Shown: positions 34,501-46,678, counted from the stretch's first letter. The stretch: 64,000 nucleotides of DNA from Coprinellus micaceus (GCA_951394405.1 OX596340.1:62001-126000); one strand, 5' to 3'. Notes: generated by a model from the letters alone, not told the origin. Numbers and translations are program-made.

Positions 34501-35643
34501 CTCGTCACATCTCTCTCCCAAACTTCAATCGCCAAAAGTCGAGGAAGTATCGAGAGAAGCTCAGAAGGCAGTTGGGGGCGCATGGCCTACGCAGCCGCGG
34601 AGACAAACAAGCGAGTGGGGCAGACGGCGGCGAGAGAGTTGGGGGTCGATATCGCCGTGGTCGCGGGAGCAACAAGGGCGAAGTCCATCAACTTCTCCAT
34701 GATCTGTGGATTGAGGTCGTAAAACCCATCATCACGGCACTTGGAATACAGGTGAGGGTTCCGAGTAGATTGTGGATGCGCAGCTCGCCCTTACGCTCTA
34801 TAGAAAGGCGGTGGTTCCTCAAAAGACCCACTCCCAAGGATTTGGTGGTGCCCAACCAGTACCCTATCCTTCCTCCCCATCCATGCGGCGGGTATTTACG
34901 ACGAATTGCGCTCCGACAGTGTTCTTGATTTTGCCATCTCTTCATACACCCCCACTGTCTCCTCTCTGATCCAGCGACTCGGAAACCATCAAATTCGTCC
35001 CGCACACAACTCGGAGTCTGGACTGTTCCTGACCAACCACCCCAAGGTACCAGGGCTTTCCGAGATCCCCGGCACCGAACGAGAGGTTGAGTCGATCTAC
35101 GAGAGCGCTACAAAACACGGGGTCAACGTGGTGAAGGTGCATGGAGACGTCCTCTCGGTTGAGGACTGCCTCAGGTACATGGAAGAGTTCAGCAGCGTCC
35201 ATTTTGCGTGCCATGCGTGCCAGGACGCATCTGATCCCATGAAGAGCCGTTTCCGGTTCCACCACGGTCAGCTCGATCTCAACACCATCGTCAAACGGAA
35301 TCTCAAGCATGCTGATCTCGCATTCTTATCCGCCTGCGAAACCAGCACAGGCGAAGAGAGGCTTTCTGATGAGGCTGTTCACCTTGCCGCGGGTATGCTT
35401 GCTGCAGGATATCGCCGGGTAGTTGGGACAATGTGGGCGATTGGCGACCGACATGCACCAGAGGTTGCGAAGGACTTCTACGACTACCTTTGGGACCATG
35501 GAGAGGGGGGGAGCGGATCTAGGTTTGATACACGTCTTTCTGCGCATGCCTTACACCACTCCACTCAAAAGCTTAGGAATACCCTCAACAGTTCCGACGA
35601 ATCGCTACTCGCCTGGGCTCCGTACGTGCACTTCGGGTACTGA
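31594..35643 (+). CDS. TPR-CHAT protease-like protein D
   Basis: Clear exons: 31594-31781, 31838 to about 31890, about 31975-32107, 32164-34751 and 34804-35643 (the second/third junction is uncertain and the start codon is not fixed). Introns 31782-31837 (GTGAGT...GTTTAG), 32108-32163 (GTGAGT, branch CTAAC, TTCAAG) and 34752-34803 (GTGAGG...TATAG) have good signals. The N-terminal exon (DVSIEREGKVTAD...YPLTEVAPQRWDMQLSIEL) aligns with that of gene A (DVLLERVGPVIEG...). About 12 TPR units follow, then EWLEHGRCFVWNQLQMLRSP and CHAT starting LPRIWWCPTSTLSFLPIHAA. CHAT His (HFACHAC, codon 35212-35214) and Cys (LSACETS, codon 35335-35337) are intact, 41 residues apart. No stops. It lies between repeat blocks R1 and R2, on the opposite strand to A and E. 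Confidence 0.88.
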
Positions 35644-36049
35644 CCACCCACATTTTCCTTTTGGCTTCCCTTGTATGTCGTTTTTCGTGCTCTCTGCCTT
35701 CTATCCCCTAGCTTGAAGTGTCGCTTCGACTTATGTACTTTCGATTTCGCTATGGCCTTGGTTCCATCTTGTTTATCGCGTTTACGTGACACATTAGACC
35801 TTTCAAATCCTCCCCCTACCTGCGTTCACTCTACATTGTGGTATGTATGTACATACTCCACTGGTGCCGGTCCTCGACGTGTCATACGTCCTCCCGCATT
35901 TGACCCTGCTTTCTTACGAGCTCCATCTGTACCACTTCCCAACTTTCCTCCGGCGAAGGCTATAGGACGCCCCACTGGTCCCCCCAACGTTCGCGCCCCC
36001 CATCATGTCTTCCAGACCTTCGTCGGCTGTTGACTGTGGAAGCCTCTGC

Positions 36050-36545
36050 GCTCCCGTATGTGTACAGATCACTCGTAACCCGCCATTCCAACGCGTTCCC
36101 CTACCCTTCATAGTCAACCTCTCAGCGTGAATCCCGAATACTGGGAGAGACCGTCGACGACTGCCATGCATGCGACACACCAAGTTCTGGACGATGAGTT
36201 GACGGGCCCCATCTAGTCGGAGAGCTGTGGCTGAAGCGATACCCAGAGTCAAGGTCGGGAAGGCCCACATAGATTCGCTCGTCCGTGCTTCACTCCCCGA
36301 ACGGAGGGAGCTGAGCGTCCAACCTGAGGTGCGTACGTAGCTACTTCCGAAACGGGGCTCGATACTCTAACATGAAGCCAGTGAATGCCATCGCAAGCAA
36401 CCCCAAAGCACCGAGATAGTCGGAGCCTCGGAGGAGACCTTCTCTAGACCCCGGACGTACTCCACGGCCGTACGCGAAGTGAAGTTTGGAAGCGGTATCG
36501 CCTGCCCCGTTCTCTTTTCAGTGGGTCCTACAAATCCTGACTCCT
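36050..36545 (-). pseudogene. Small CHAT-family relic F
   Basis: The minus-strand reading IPLPNFTSRTAVEYVRGLE (36430-36505) is nearly the same as IPLPNFTLQTAVEYVRDLG of gene B, the segment just before the CHAT core. Sequence on the 36200-36440 side resembles 12480-12720. Nothing else of the gene remains. It is a scrap of a TPR-CHAT gene joined to the edge of repeat block R2. Confidence 0.65.
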
Positions 36546-37167
36546 GAGTATATGCCTGCAAGTACGAACGGGCGCTCTAGGACATCCCCGCACGCGCCAC
36601 ACTAAAATTTCCAACCCACAGTCACGCGTTGACGATGCACCGGGTGGTACGAATGGCAGCTCTCGTATTTATCAAGCCCTAAATACACCTGAGGCCCTAA
36701 ATACACCTAAAGACCCGAATGAACGTGCTACCCGATCTCAAGTCTGTTACACCGACACCTATGATCGTCCTACTCGACCCTCAAACCCTCCCTATCGCAG
36801 ATCGACAACTTCGCAACCCCACGTTCCGACCCCCAATTTCTTCGGTACGAGCCTCGCAGTGTAGGCGGACGGACAGCGGAGAGTCCAATACAACTCGAAG
36901 GAGGCGGAACCAAAGTAGGGTTCGAGAGGCGAATTAGACGGAGAAAACCGCTCGATCGTCCTGAGCGCTCGGAATCGACACTTCAACGCTCCTCCGCACA
37001 GATCATCACGGGCAACCACGCATAGACCGAGGACATGTGAACCCCCGTAATCAATGTCGCTCCATGACTACGAAACACGCAACCCAAACGTCAAAACGAC
37101 ACCCGAGATCGCAGTGCCTAGTCCACGAAGCCCAAAACCGGGGGAACACGGCGTTCAGGTATACCCA

Positions 37168-37283
37168 GGGAACGAGGGGTGCACGGCGTCCTGGTAGTGT
37201 ACGCAGGGAACGAGGGGTGCACGGCGTCCTGGTAGTGTACGCAGGGAACGAGGGGTGCACGGCGTCCTGGTAGTGTACGCAGG
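37168..37283. repeat. 38-bp minisatellite, three units
   Basis: Units begin at 37168, 37206 and 37244 with GGGAACGAGGGGTGCACGGC and are virtually identical. Repeat block R1 has a single unit at the matching place (about 29568), so the array expanded within R2. Confidence 0.92.
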
Positions 37284-39525
37284 GGACCGAAGGCGTAGAG
37301 GACAGGTGACGTCCATATTCGAAATTCGAGATTCGAGATATAGTATAGGAAATCGGGAATCGGGAGTACCGGCGGTCGACAAACGTCAGGCCGCACGGCG
37401 CATATATGACCTGAACCATGGAGCAAGGCCGACGCGCCAATCGGAGCGCAGGCCCACCTACAGGGTTAGAGAGGCGTATACCGAGGTGCGTGCGGAGCGA
37501 CGAGTCGAGCTGAGGTCCCGAGCGTGGCCCAGAGTCGAGGCAGTGTCCGAAATACGCCAATGATGTGACTCATGGTTGGCCCAAGAGCACACCACACGAT
37601 CGTCTTCTGAATCGGACAACCCTCCACCTCCAAAAGACCGGTGACGAACCAATCCGCACGGTGGGTGAGGAGTGGCCAGGTAGAAAGGCGTGTGGGGGTG
37701 TTTGGGGAATTGGCGCCACAGTCGGGAGGCTGAAAGTATGAGGGGGAAGGTATAACAGAGGCGCGTGGACCACATTCCCACCGAAAGACACGACTTGGAG
37801 AAAGTCGACGCGACGGACTAGCAGCTTCGATAGGTGGAGCGTGGTCAACCGATTGCCAGCGTCCACGGTTTCGCCTGTCTGTGGGCATTGGAGATGCGTG
37901 CGGTTCGATCGGAGGGAGGGAGATGGAGCAGAACAGATGATCTGGAGCAGAGGTTGAAAAGCGAGAGGAGCTAGACCGACTTCCACGGTAAATGCATACG
38001 CCAATGCCTACAGCCACTGACTTCCAAGAAGCCACCTATCACACAAACACTCCAACGATTGACAGATCGGGAGCTGAGCGTGCCTAGATTCTCCTTTGGA
38101 CAGGACGAGCGGCGGTAGAGAAGCGTTGGGAAGCGGCGATCCAAGCATACGCGTAGAGAGGAGAGGCGGCGGCGTGGATAGGCGATCATGTTGTTCCAGC
38201 CCGAGGAAGGACAGACGAGGCATAGGATCGGAGGAAGGACCAATACGAGAAAAATGGGTGAGGAGACTTAGCGTGGCCGAACGTGAACCGACGCCCAGGT
38301 CCAAGGCTCCCCCTCCATTCTCAGCGTGAAGCCTCCCTCCTGTAACCCCCTCCCAGCCTTCGCGCTAACGTTGTTGGAGGTCGTCGATAACGCGAGATAC
38401 GCGTAAACCTGGCCGAGTAGGACGTGTAGCTATCGCAGCTCCGCACTGAGATGGACCGAGGCAAGGTTCGATTGAGATCGTGGAGGAAGGAAAGGAAGAC
38501 CTCACTGGTTCCGTCGGCGCATGGCTCCTGTGTGAATTCCGGCAAATTCCGGCCGAGCCTCGGCACTCCAATTTGGTCTACGCTTCCCACCCCTCTATCA
38601 TCGCCTCTTTCTTCCCGACCACCACCATCGCCCCTTGGAGGCCTCTTCCCTTGTTGAGTCTAAACTCTCGCCCTCGCTTTTCTCCGTGCCTATGTATAGA
38701 CACTCCCTCTCTCATCGACGTACCCGCGACCTCGTCTGAACCCCCGATGCAACCCTGGGCCCCCGGAGCGGAGGTCGACCATTCGTCGTGCCTATCCTCT
38801 CGGCGGCCTATGACTGTTTACAGTGGTCTCAGACGAACCAAGGCTCGTTACAATGGGCGAAGCGTCCACCCTATCTACGACTCAGTGTGGAAGGGATCTC
38901 AAAAACCCTCGTCGATAGGCACTTGCCGATTGGTCTATCCTCGGACCGATAACGGTGCGGAAGAGTCAAGACCGACTGTGTGCCTGATCGAAAGAGTCCC
39001 GTCGCCCCTCCGCGACGTTCCCGGTATCCTCGGGGATCGAGCTCCCCTGACGTTGCCCTGGGCCCATCGATATCTCCCCGCAAATTCCCGTACGGCGGTT
39101 TGTCCCGGGTATTTCGGGGTGTCGATGCCAGAAGCATTAATTAGGGGGAGCTTTCATCGGATACGAGTCGTGCGGGCTGCGGGACGGGCAGAGACGCTTC
39201 ATGGATCCGGTGGCCCGGTAACGTCTTAGACCTTCGTACTGTTCCGCTCTACTCGGGTATCATGAACGTTCACCTGTCTTCAATCTCCAAAGGACCAAGA
39301 CCATCCTGAGCTCTCGCCTAATGACCTACACTCACGCACCCCTCTCGTTCAACCCCCCTGACCGCGCACAGCCGTTCCGAAGGTCTCCTTGACTCTCCGA
39401 TCTCTGCGATTGCGATAAGGTATGTGTCGACGCAGGTGCTCGTTGTGACGATCGAGATCGAGATGGAGAGCGGTCTCAGAGTTGCGGGTTCTTTCTCCGA
39501 TATAAACCCCAGGTCTTTCAGAGTA

Positions 39526-39560
39526 TCTTTATTCTTTATTCTTTATTCTTTATACGGCAC
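39526..39560 (-). mobile_element. LINE 3' tail remnant
   Basis: On the minus strand it reads GTGCCGTATAAAG followed by further AATAAAG units. It matches the end of LINE copy 2 (TGTGCCGCAATATAAAG, then AATAAAG). The corresponding place in R3 (near 42405) lacks it. It is probably a severely 5'-truncated LINE insertion. Confidence 0.5.
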
Positions 39561-39780
39561 AATCTCGTGTAACTACGATGACCTTATCCACGAGCCAACC
39601 ACCCTCCCGAGTCAACCGGACCGTCCCTCGCACGGCTCCGCGCGCACATTGTGTTCCATCGTGCATGCCGGGGTCGAGTCTGTAGTCCGAATCGCAGCTT
39701 GGGAGGGGAGTGAGAGTGGGTGGACGGGGACAAGCCCACCCGTTGGGCTAAACCTTGCATCTATGGCATGATTTGGTGCG

Positions 39781-40287
39781 ACTCATCGTCTGGAACGAAT
39801 ATCTGGAGCCTGGACGACGTTGATCTCTGTGTTCTACCGCCTTCGGAGGATACTAACCTGTCGCGCAATGTACATTAGCCCAATACTCGTATCCGGACTG
39901 ACCCCGGGGAACGCGTCAGCTCCTTCCCTCCATCGCCACGGGATCTTAAACTGCATTATTCAGCATACGAAGTAGTGCACCACATCGACTTGTTCCTCCT
40001 CCGTCGCACTTATAATAGCTGATGCGTATCCCATATAGGTTTACCTGTAGCTGTCCAACGGGTGTACAATGCGTAAATACCAACGTTAATGCCGAACGTA
40101 TATGCTGTGTACCGACTACTTACTACTTCGAGCGGCGACCCTCGAGCCGCCCTTGCAAGTACACCATGCCGAAGGAGGCTCCAAGGAGATAATCCCAAAA
40201 TACGGTGTAAGAAGAGAACAGGCCTTTCTTGATAGGGTACCGAGTCCCAAGTGTCTACATTTCGAAGTTCGAAGAGTCAAACATCCG
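39781..40287. other. No feature seen
   Basis: The gap between R2 and the small MITE holds no supported gene or repeat. Confidence 0.5.
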
Positions 40288-40522
40288 TAACGCTCAGTAA
40301 AAACGGGAAGTCACGGTTTGCGCAAAAAAACGATTTGGGACCTGATGGTGACCTTGACGAGACCGCGATGCGACGGGTGGGTGACTGGTGGGTGACGTCC
40401 AACAACCCGAGCAGAGGTCAAAATTACGACACTTTTGACGGGGTGACTTAAAAGACGTTTTTTTGTGATAAATGTGACCTCCCCGTGCCCTAGACATGAC
40501 TTCCCGTTTTTACTGAGCGTAA
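40288..40522. mobile_element. 229-bp MITE with TAA target duplication (PIF/Harbinger-like)
   Basis: The element 40291-40519 has perfect 23-bp inverted ends, CGCTCAGTAAAAACGGGAAG plus TCA. It is flanked by TAA on both sides (40288-40290 and 40520-40522). CAAAAAAACG also occurs near both ends in opposite orientation. A 3-bp TWA duplication is typical of PIF/Harbinger elements. It has no coding capacity, so it would depend on a transposase elsewhere. Confidence 0.9.
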
Positions 40523-40689
40523 CGAACGATGCGAAGATCTAATATTAGATAGTTCGAAGACTTCAGCCCCATTGAGTTACATCGCCATTATAAGTCTCGT
40601 CGAACAGGCCGTAGAATAGACTAATATAAACACAAGTAGATGTAACGAAGAAAAATGGATACACGCCTCACATCTGAGTATGCCCGAAC

Positions 40690-42600
40690 CCCCCGCATCA
40701 CCCACAACTCCGAACACGCAGCCCAAGCGTCAATACGACACCTGGGATATCAATATCTAGTTTGCGGAGCCCAACTGAACGGTTCATACAGGAGTCTGAG
40801 AGCACAGCGTGAACATACCTAGTGGCCAGCGAGATTCAAGCTCGGGAGACGAGAGACGAGGGAGGAACATCAGAAGCCTCGTTCGACCAATATCGGCGCG
40901 CACGCACTCCCATAATCACATACAACCTCGACCGCGAAATGAGACTCGCGCGTCAATCGAAGCGCAGCCCCACTTCCAGGGTGCGGCAGTGGATACCGAA
41001 GTGCGTGCGGAGCGACATCGAACTGATCATGAGGTCCCAGGCGTTTCCCAAAGTTAAGGGAGTGTCCGAGATGCTTATGTCAATGAAGATCTCGGTGTGA
41101 CCCGACGTCGGCCCAAGAGCACACCACACGGCATATTTGCCTGTGGTGCCATCCTCCGCCCCTGGAAAGACTGGTGACGAACCAATCCGCAGGGTGGGTG
41201 GGGAGTCCCCGAGTAGCAAGGGCGTGTGGGGGTGCTTGGAGGTCGGGTGCCGGGTCGCGAGGTGGAAAGCAGAATGACAAGGCTATCGTAGAGACACGTA
41301 GAGCTTGGTCTCGTTGGAGGTTATCGGCGCCGAGTAGAGGGGAAATGCTGGCGCCTTCGAGGCGTGAGGCGTACCGGATAAGACGATAGTGTCGGTCTAG
41401 AGTAGACGTTGCGGGGTAGATGATCCAGACCGACATCTGGGGCAAGTGCACCGACGCCAAATCGGAGGAATCCACCACACTAATACTCCAACGATCGACG
41501 GATCGGCAGCATATCGCGCCAAGATGCCCGTTTCGACAGGACGAGCGGCGGTGAGAAGCGTTGGGAACAGGGCGATCCCAGCATATGCCAAGGGAAGAGA
41601 GGAGAGGCGATCGCGTTGTTCAACCGCCCGTGCGGGATAGATTGGAGGGGCTCCCAATACACTAAGGATGGATAAGCGGACGTCTGGGTCAACTAGAATG
41701 ACCCAAGGTCCATCGCGCCTTCCATCACTCGTGGTACGGGTCTCCCCCTCCAACCATTCCACCGTACGTCCAAACATCGTAGGTTTGTCGTAGGAAGACG
41801 ACAATGACATAACTTGAGCCGAACAGAGAGCTCTGGAAGCGTACAGGCAGCGACTCAGACCTGAGAAAAGCGGGATAAAAGGCAAGAGTCGAGGACATAG
41901 TGGGAGAGAGGAAAGAAGGACAGATATCGATTTGACACCGCGGATTGCTGGAGTCACCCCGGCAAATCCCGGCCGAGCTTCGGCACTCTCATTTGGCGTC
42001 CCCTTCCCACCCCTCTGATCATCGCCCCTTTCTTCCCGACCCCCACAATCTCGCCTGCGGGCTCCCGGGGTTCGCCTGCAAATCGAGGCTCGTCCTCGGC
42101 TACCACTTCTTGGGGCGGTAAACTGGGGTTGTCTGCTGGGGCCCTCGTTTTTTTTCGTTGGAACATCGCTCGCATTCAGGTCCTGCGAACTGGCACGCTC
42201 TCATCCGTGTACTCGATACGCCGCTTCCGACGTCCCTCCGATCGGCTCCTCTCACTGGGAACTAGTGTTCTGGGGACCCATTGACGTTCAAGACTGCGTG
42301 TTGCAGTTTAGAAGCCTGATGAGTGGGTACTTCGAGCCGTCGCTGAGACCCAGGTGGGGAACGATCTCAGGGGTCAGAAGTTCCTTCGCTGTCTCACCTC
42401 TCGGTATATCTTTAATATCCACTATCATGGACCCCCCTTCGAGTCAATCGGAGCGTCCCACGCACCATCGCGCTCGCACTTTGGGTTCCACGGTGCGATC
42501 CCGCGATCGAGTCTGGCGTCCTTTTCGAAATCCCAGAGGGGCGGAAGTGAATGGATTGGGTTAAACTCGGTCTTTGGGGTGGATTTTGCGTCCAAAAGCA
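40690..42600 (+). repeat. Repeat block R3
   Basis: R3 is collinear with R2 from the AACACGCAGCCCAAGCGTC word through GCCCAAGAGCACACCACACG (41112), GACGAACCAATCCGCAGGG (41174), CAGGACGAGCGGCGG (41537), CGGCCGAGCTTCGGCACTC (41971) and the right part ending near 42600. It is the same orientation as R1 and R2. No LINE tail or minisatellite is present. Confidence 0.7.
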
Positions 42601-43648
42601 CGGTAGGGTACAACATCAAATTCACTACGTCGACTTCTGGGTTCCAGCTGCCTGTCGAGGTCACGTAATTGCCGAGAATGAACTGGCTATGCCTTCACGA
42701 AGCGGGGAGGCTCTCAGCTGGGCCAGGCTCTCTCGCTTGTTCAACGGCGGAATATTGAAGACAGGATCCGGCATGAAAGGTCAAGGGACAGATGCGACCT
42801 GGTGCGCTCAGACGACGGGTTGGAGGAAGGAATTCGACGGGAAGAGGCGGCCACCCGACGCCCGACCGTCCGTACGCTCTTCTCTAATACCAGATTTGCA
42901 ATTTCCTTGCTATCACATCCACATTCCTCTGCTCGATCAGCTACGACAATCGCTTCTCAACGCTTCCGACAACTCGCTTTCCTGGCCGAGGGAAGAGTCT
43001 GGGCGAGAGATGGCGCTCATATATCGACGAGTAAAGCACATGTGATAAGCCTCGCACTCACGTAATCTGGGCGAGCAGGGGTCCTGCGTCCAGCCGCGAG
43101 GATTAGCCGGTCTAGGCCTATGGTTGCCCTACCCTTAACCCTTTCTCAATAGAGCCCGTGGACGTTGCAAATAGGAGTGCTACGCTTTGTGTTTCGAGGT
43201 TGTTGGCTCTTCTCCTTCGGGGCCCTATCCCGATTTAGGAGCTTCTCACCAAGTTTGCCATCTTTCAACACTGGAGCTCGACCCCCAAATACCTCCACAC
43301 ACCCTGTCTCTTTAACATTCCGTGCTCTTCGACCGGGTTGGTTTGTCGTCAGTCACCGTGGGGATAAGTTGATTGCCAGCCATTGCGTTGTATTAGGGGT
43401 ACTCGGCGTGCGGTAGTACAATAGAGTAAACGTGAGGTAGTCATAATACGGTGAATCGAACATATTGATATCGAAGGGAGGGGGAAATCGGAGTACAAGG
43501 AAAATGGAATACACGACAATTTTCGTCGACGAAAGGTATGCATCCCATAAAATGAAAGTCCTGAGAATTAAGAACTAAATGCTGAAGATAGATACGGAGA
43601 AGACACCGAAATGAATCCGCAAACTCGACGAAGTGAGGCATAAGGGGA
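42601..43648. other. No supported gene
   Basis: Open frames at 42551-43065 overlap each other and show no domain. The stretch 43065-43640 appears to be the 3' flank of TPR-CHAT E. No repeat was recognised. Confidence 0.4.
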
Positions 43649-46600
43649 TTAGTTGCCGAAGTGAACGAATGGAATCCATGCCAGAAGTGACGCCTCCGAG
43701 CTATCGAGTCTCGCTCTCAGCTGCTGAGTGGCATGATGCAGCGCATAAGCGGAAAGGGACCCATCAAACGCGGACCCATCGTTCTCCTGGTGATGCTCCC
43801 AAAGGTAGTTGTAGAACGTAATCGCAACTTCCTGTGCATGACGATCTCCAATGGACCACATGGTGGCGACGACGCGGCGATATCCAGCGGCGAGCACTCC
43901 AGCAGCGAGGTGTACAGCCTCGTCGGAGAGCTTCTCGTTTCCCGTACTTGTCTGGCACGCCGAGAGAAACGCGAGGTCGGCGTTCTTGAGGTTTCCCTTC
44001 ATGATGGTAGCCAGGTCCAAGGTTCCCTTATGGAAGAGGAATTTACTTTGGAGAGGGTTCTCCGAGTTTTGGCACGCATGGCTCGCGAGGTGGACACTGC
44101 TGAAGCGCTCCAAGTATCGGAGGCACTCGTCAACAGTGACATCGTCCCCTTCGGCCTTGGATACCCTCACTCCGGCGTCTGTCGCCTTCGCGTAAATCGC
44201 TTGGACCTCTCTCGTCGTGCCCGGAATCGAAGTAGCTCCAGGTGCGTCAGGCTGGGCAGTGAGAAATAGCCCAGAAATCGCATCGTCGATTGGCTGGGAG
44301 TTCTTGATTTGTTTGGTGAGAGCGGTAAGGGTTGGGGTATAGGACGAGACTGCATAGTCCAGAACGCTCTCAGACACTGCTCCTCCATAGATCCCAGCTG
44401 CGTGTATAGGGAGGAAGGATAAGGCACCCGTTGGACACCACCATATCCTCGGCGGTGCTCCTGCCGGAGATTGATCGATCCGCTATTTGAATAGTGAGAA
44501 GTCTTGTATCCGTTCAAGATATGAAGCACTCACGGAGAATCCCAGCGCATCCAAGATGGGTTTCACCACGTCTGTCCATAACCCACCCAAGAGCTCGCGA
44601 ATGGAATCTTTGTCGGCCTCTCCCCTGTGAACGTATCGCACCGGAGCGGGTCTTCCTACAAACTCAGCTTCCAGTATTTCATCCACCTGTCGTGTGCGTA
44701 GCCCGTTGGTGACCAGTTGGGTGCTAAGGTCGCTTCGGTGCTTGTTCGCCTTGCTCAAAGAGAAGTTCGGGAGGGGGATGTGAAGGGGTTCATCCAACCC
44801 ACTCAAGAGAGCGATGGCGTCGCACCTGTCGTCGTTCATATTGATAACGACGACGGGCCCACAATCTGGGAGGTGTTGCAAAAGGGTGGAGCATTGCGAC
44901 GGCTTTAGGAAGTCTTCAAAGCCTGGAGTGCCTCTCACTTCACCAAGAACGTCTTCCCACTCCTGGGCGAGACGCAAATGGCCACGAGCTTCGTCCTCCA
45001 CCGATATCTTCTGGGACATGCTCATACTGCTGTGCATTTGCTCCCGCGATGATCCGGAGTGTTCGAGTAGCTGCGACATGCCGATAACCCGCTGAGCCAG
45101 GGCACCATTGTGTGTTCGTAGATCGTCTAGCGGTGTCCGTAGAGAGCTGAGCTGGTTCCAGACCAGGCAACGGCCGTGATCAAGCCATTCCACGGCCTTC
45201 TCCGGTTGCCCGAGTCTGCATGCAACAGCAGCAGCCTCCAGGGCTAAACCAGACGCGTCCTCAATCCTGGAATAGCGGATTTCGATGGATTGGTTGAGCC
45301 CTGCCTTCAAGGCGCCGAGACGTATGGCTGTGTCAAAGGCCAGCAAGATCTCTGGCGACTCGGGTTCATGCAGACATAGCCTTCGAGCCCATAGCTTCGC
45401 CGCTTCGAGTCTGGAATCTGGTGAGCCGACGCTGCAGCTAGCAGCGGACTTGAAGTGGAGTATCGCGGTGCGCGTATCCTCGCGATTGCCAGTCGCAGCT
45501 GCCCGGCACCCCAAGCAAGTGCCGAAAAGCATGTGGAACTCTGGCAAGCGGAAATGACCCTCTGGCAATAGGTCCATCGCTCTCTGGGCGTTCAATAGCG
45601 CCTCGTCGATATCTCGGATGTCTCCCGTAACGATGAACCGCATTTGGAATGAATTTGCGAGGCCCTCGATCCAGAGAGGGCGTTCGCGATGACCGTGAGG
45701 GACGAGTTGCACCGCGCTCTGGGACCTTGCAATGGACTCGCTGATATCGTGAACCTCCCCCGAGTGGAGGAACCGATGCTTAAATGCGCTACCAAGGTTG
45801 GTGTGGAACAGATGGAGGTCTGGGTGACCTGCAGGAGTAAGTTTCAGGCCTCTCTGGTGAGCTGAGATTGCTTGATCGATGTGCGAGAGGTCCCCAGTCA
45901 CTGAGAAGCGACCTTGGAGTGAGTTTCCGAGGCTGTTCAGCAGTCCAGGGAGAGCCGTATGATACGCAGGTAGGAGCTCCACCGCCCTTGTTCCTGTCGA
46001 GATGGACTCTTCGATGTCCGAAAGGTTGCCAAGGACGCTGAACCGACACCGGAACGATACGCTGAGGCTGTGAAGCAGTTGCGCCCGGTTGAACCACCCC
46101 GGTTGCTTCAACGTACCCGCCGAAGTCAGTTGCACCGCTCGCTGATGGGCCGAGATGGCTTCAGCGATGTCACCAAGATCTCCGGTGTGCTGGAATCGAT
46201 ATCTAAAGGCGTTTCCAAGGATGATGAGGTGCTGAGGTAAGAACGGGTTATCCTGAGAAATGATCTGTATAGCCTTCTGGCTCGCTGCTATCGATTCGGT
46301 AAGGTCGCCAAGGTTGCTCGTATGGGCGAACCGATAGTTCAGGACGCCGGCTAGATTGCCGAGTCGAGCGTGTCGCTTTTCGCCCCAGTCAGGTGTTAGC
46401 CTCAGCACTCTCTCGCTGGCCGAGATGGAGGCATGAAGGTCAGAAAGGTCACCAGAGCGCTCATATCGAAGCTTGAATGAGATCCCAAGGTCGGTGAGAC
46501 GATCGGGTAGTTCTAATGCTCCATGGTGATGAGGGGTGGCGTTCACGACAGATTGCAGGAGGGGAATCGCTCTGTTGAGCTGAGTGATGTCTCCAGTTCG

Positions 46601-46678
46601 CTCGAACTCTTGACACAAAGTCACGCCGATCTGGTGGCGGAGTTCGAGGTTCTCTGGGTGATAACGATGAGCCGACAT
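43649..46678 (-). CDS. TPR-CHAT protease-like protein E
   Basis: The minus-strand exons 46678-44534 and 44482-43649 give 992 aa from ATG 46678. Intron 44483-44533 (GTGAGT...AAATAG, 51 bp) removes an in-frame TAG and joins LGFS to RIDQSPAGAPPRIWWCP. About nine TPR units are followed by EWLDHGRCLVWNQLSSLRTP and the CHAT core. CHAT His (HLASHACQ, codon 44078-44080) and Cys (LSACQTS, codon 43955-43957) are intact. Like gene A, 5' exons probably exist: an intron from GTCAGT after GGLLGGS-type sequence to CACCCAG would join ENIYQSLSAMLWDMLGLL to ENLELRHQIGV, and frames to about 47266 include an NHTYGIEVLHLSLSGSLLV strand pattern. The ATG used may therefore lie in an intron. Confidence 0.85.

Larger units (their letters stand above)
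36570..39780 (+). repeat. Repeat block R2 (most complete copy of the family)
   Basis: This is the longest copy, collinear with R1 and R3. Shared landmarks with R3: GCCCAAGAGCACACCACACG at 37577, GACGAACCAATCCGCACGG at 37643, GGACGAGCGGCGG near 38101, CGGCCGAGCCTCGGCACTC near 38553, and a right part (39590-39680) that matches 42435-42520. It carries a 38-bp minisatellite and a LINE tail not present in the other copies. No convincing coding frame was found. Confidence 0.7.

Noticed and set aside
39400..39600. Poly-adenylation or microsatellite of independent origin at the TCTTTAT repeats
   Set aside because: The adjacent CGGCAC word and the unit match the LINE copy 2 tail, so a LINE remnant is more likely, though not certain.
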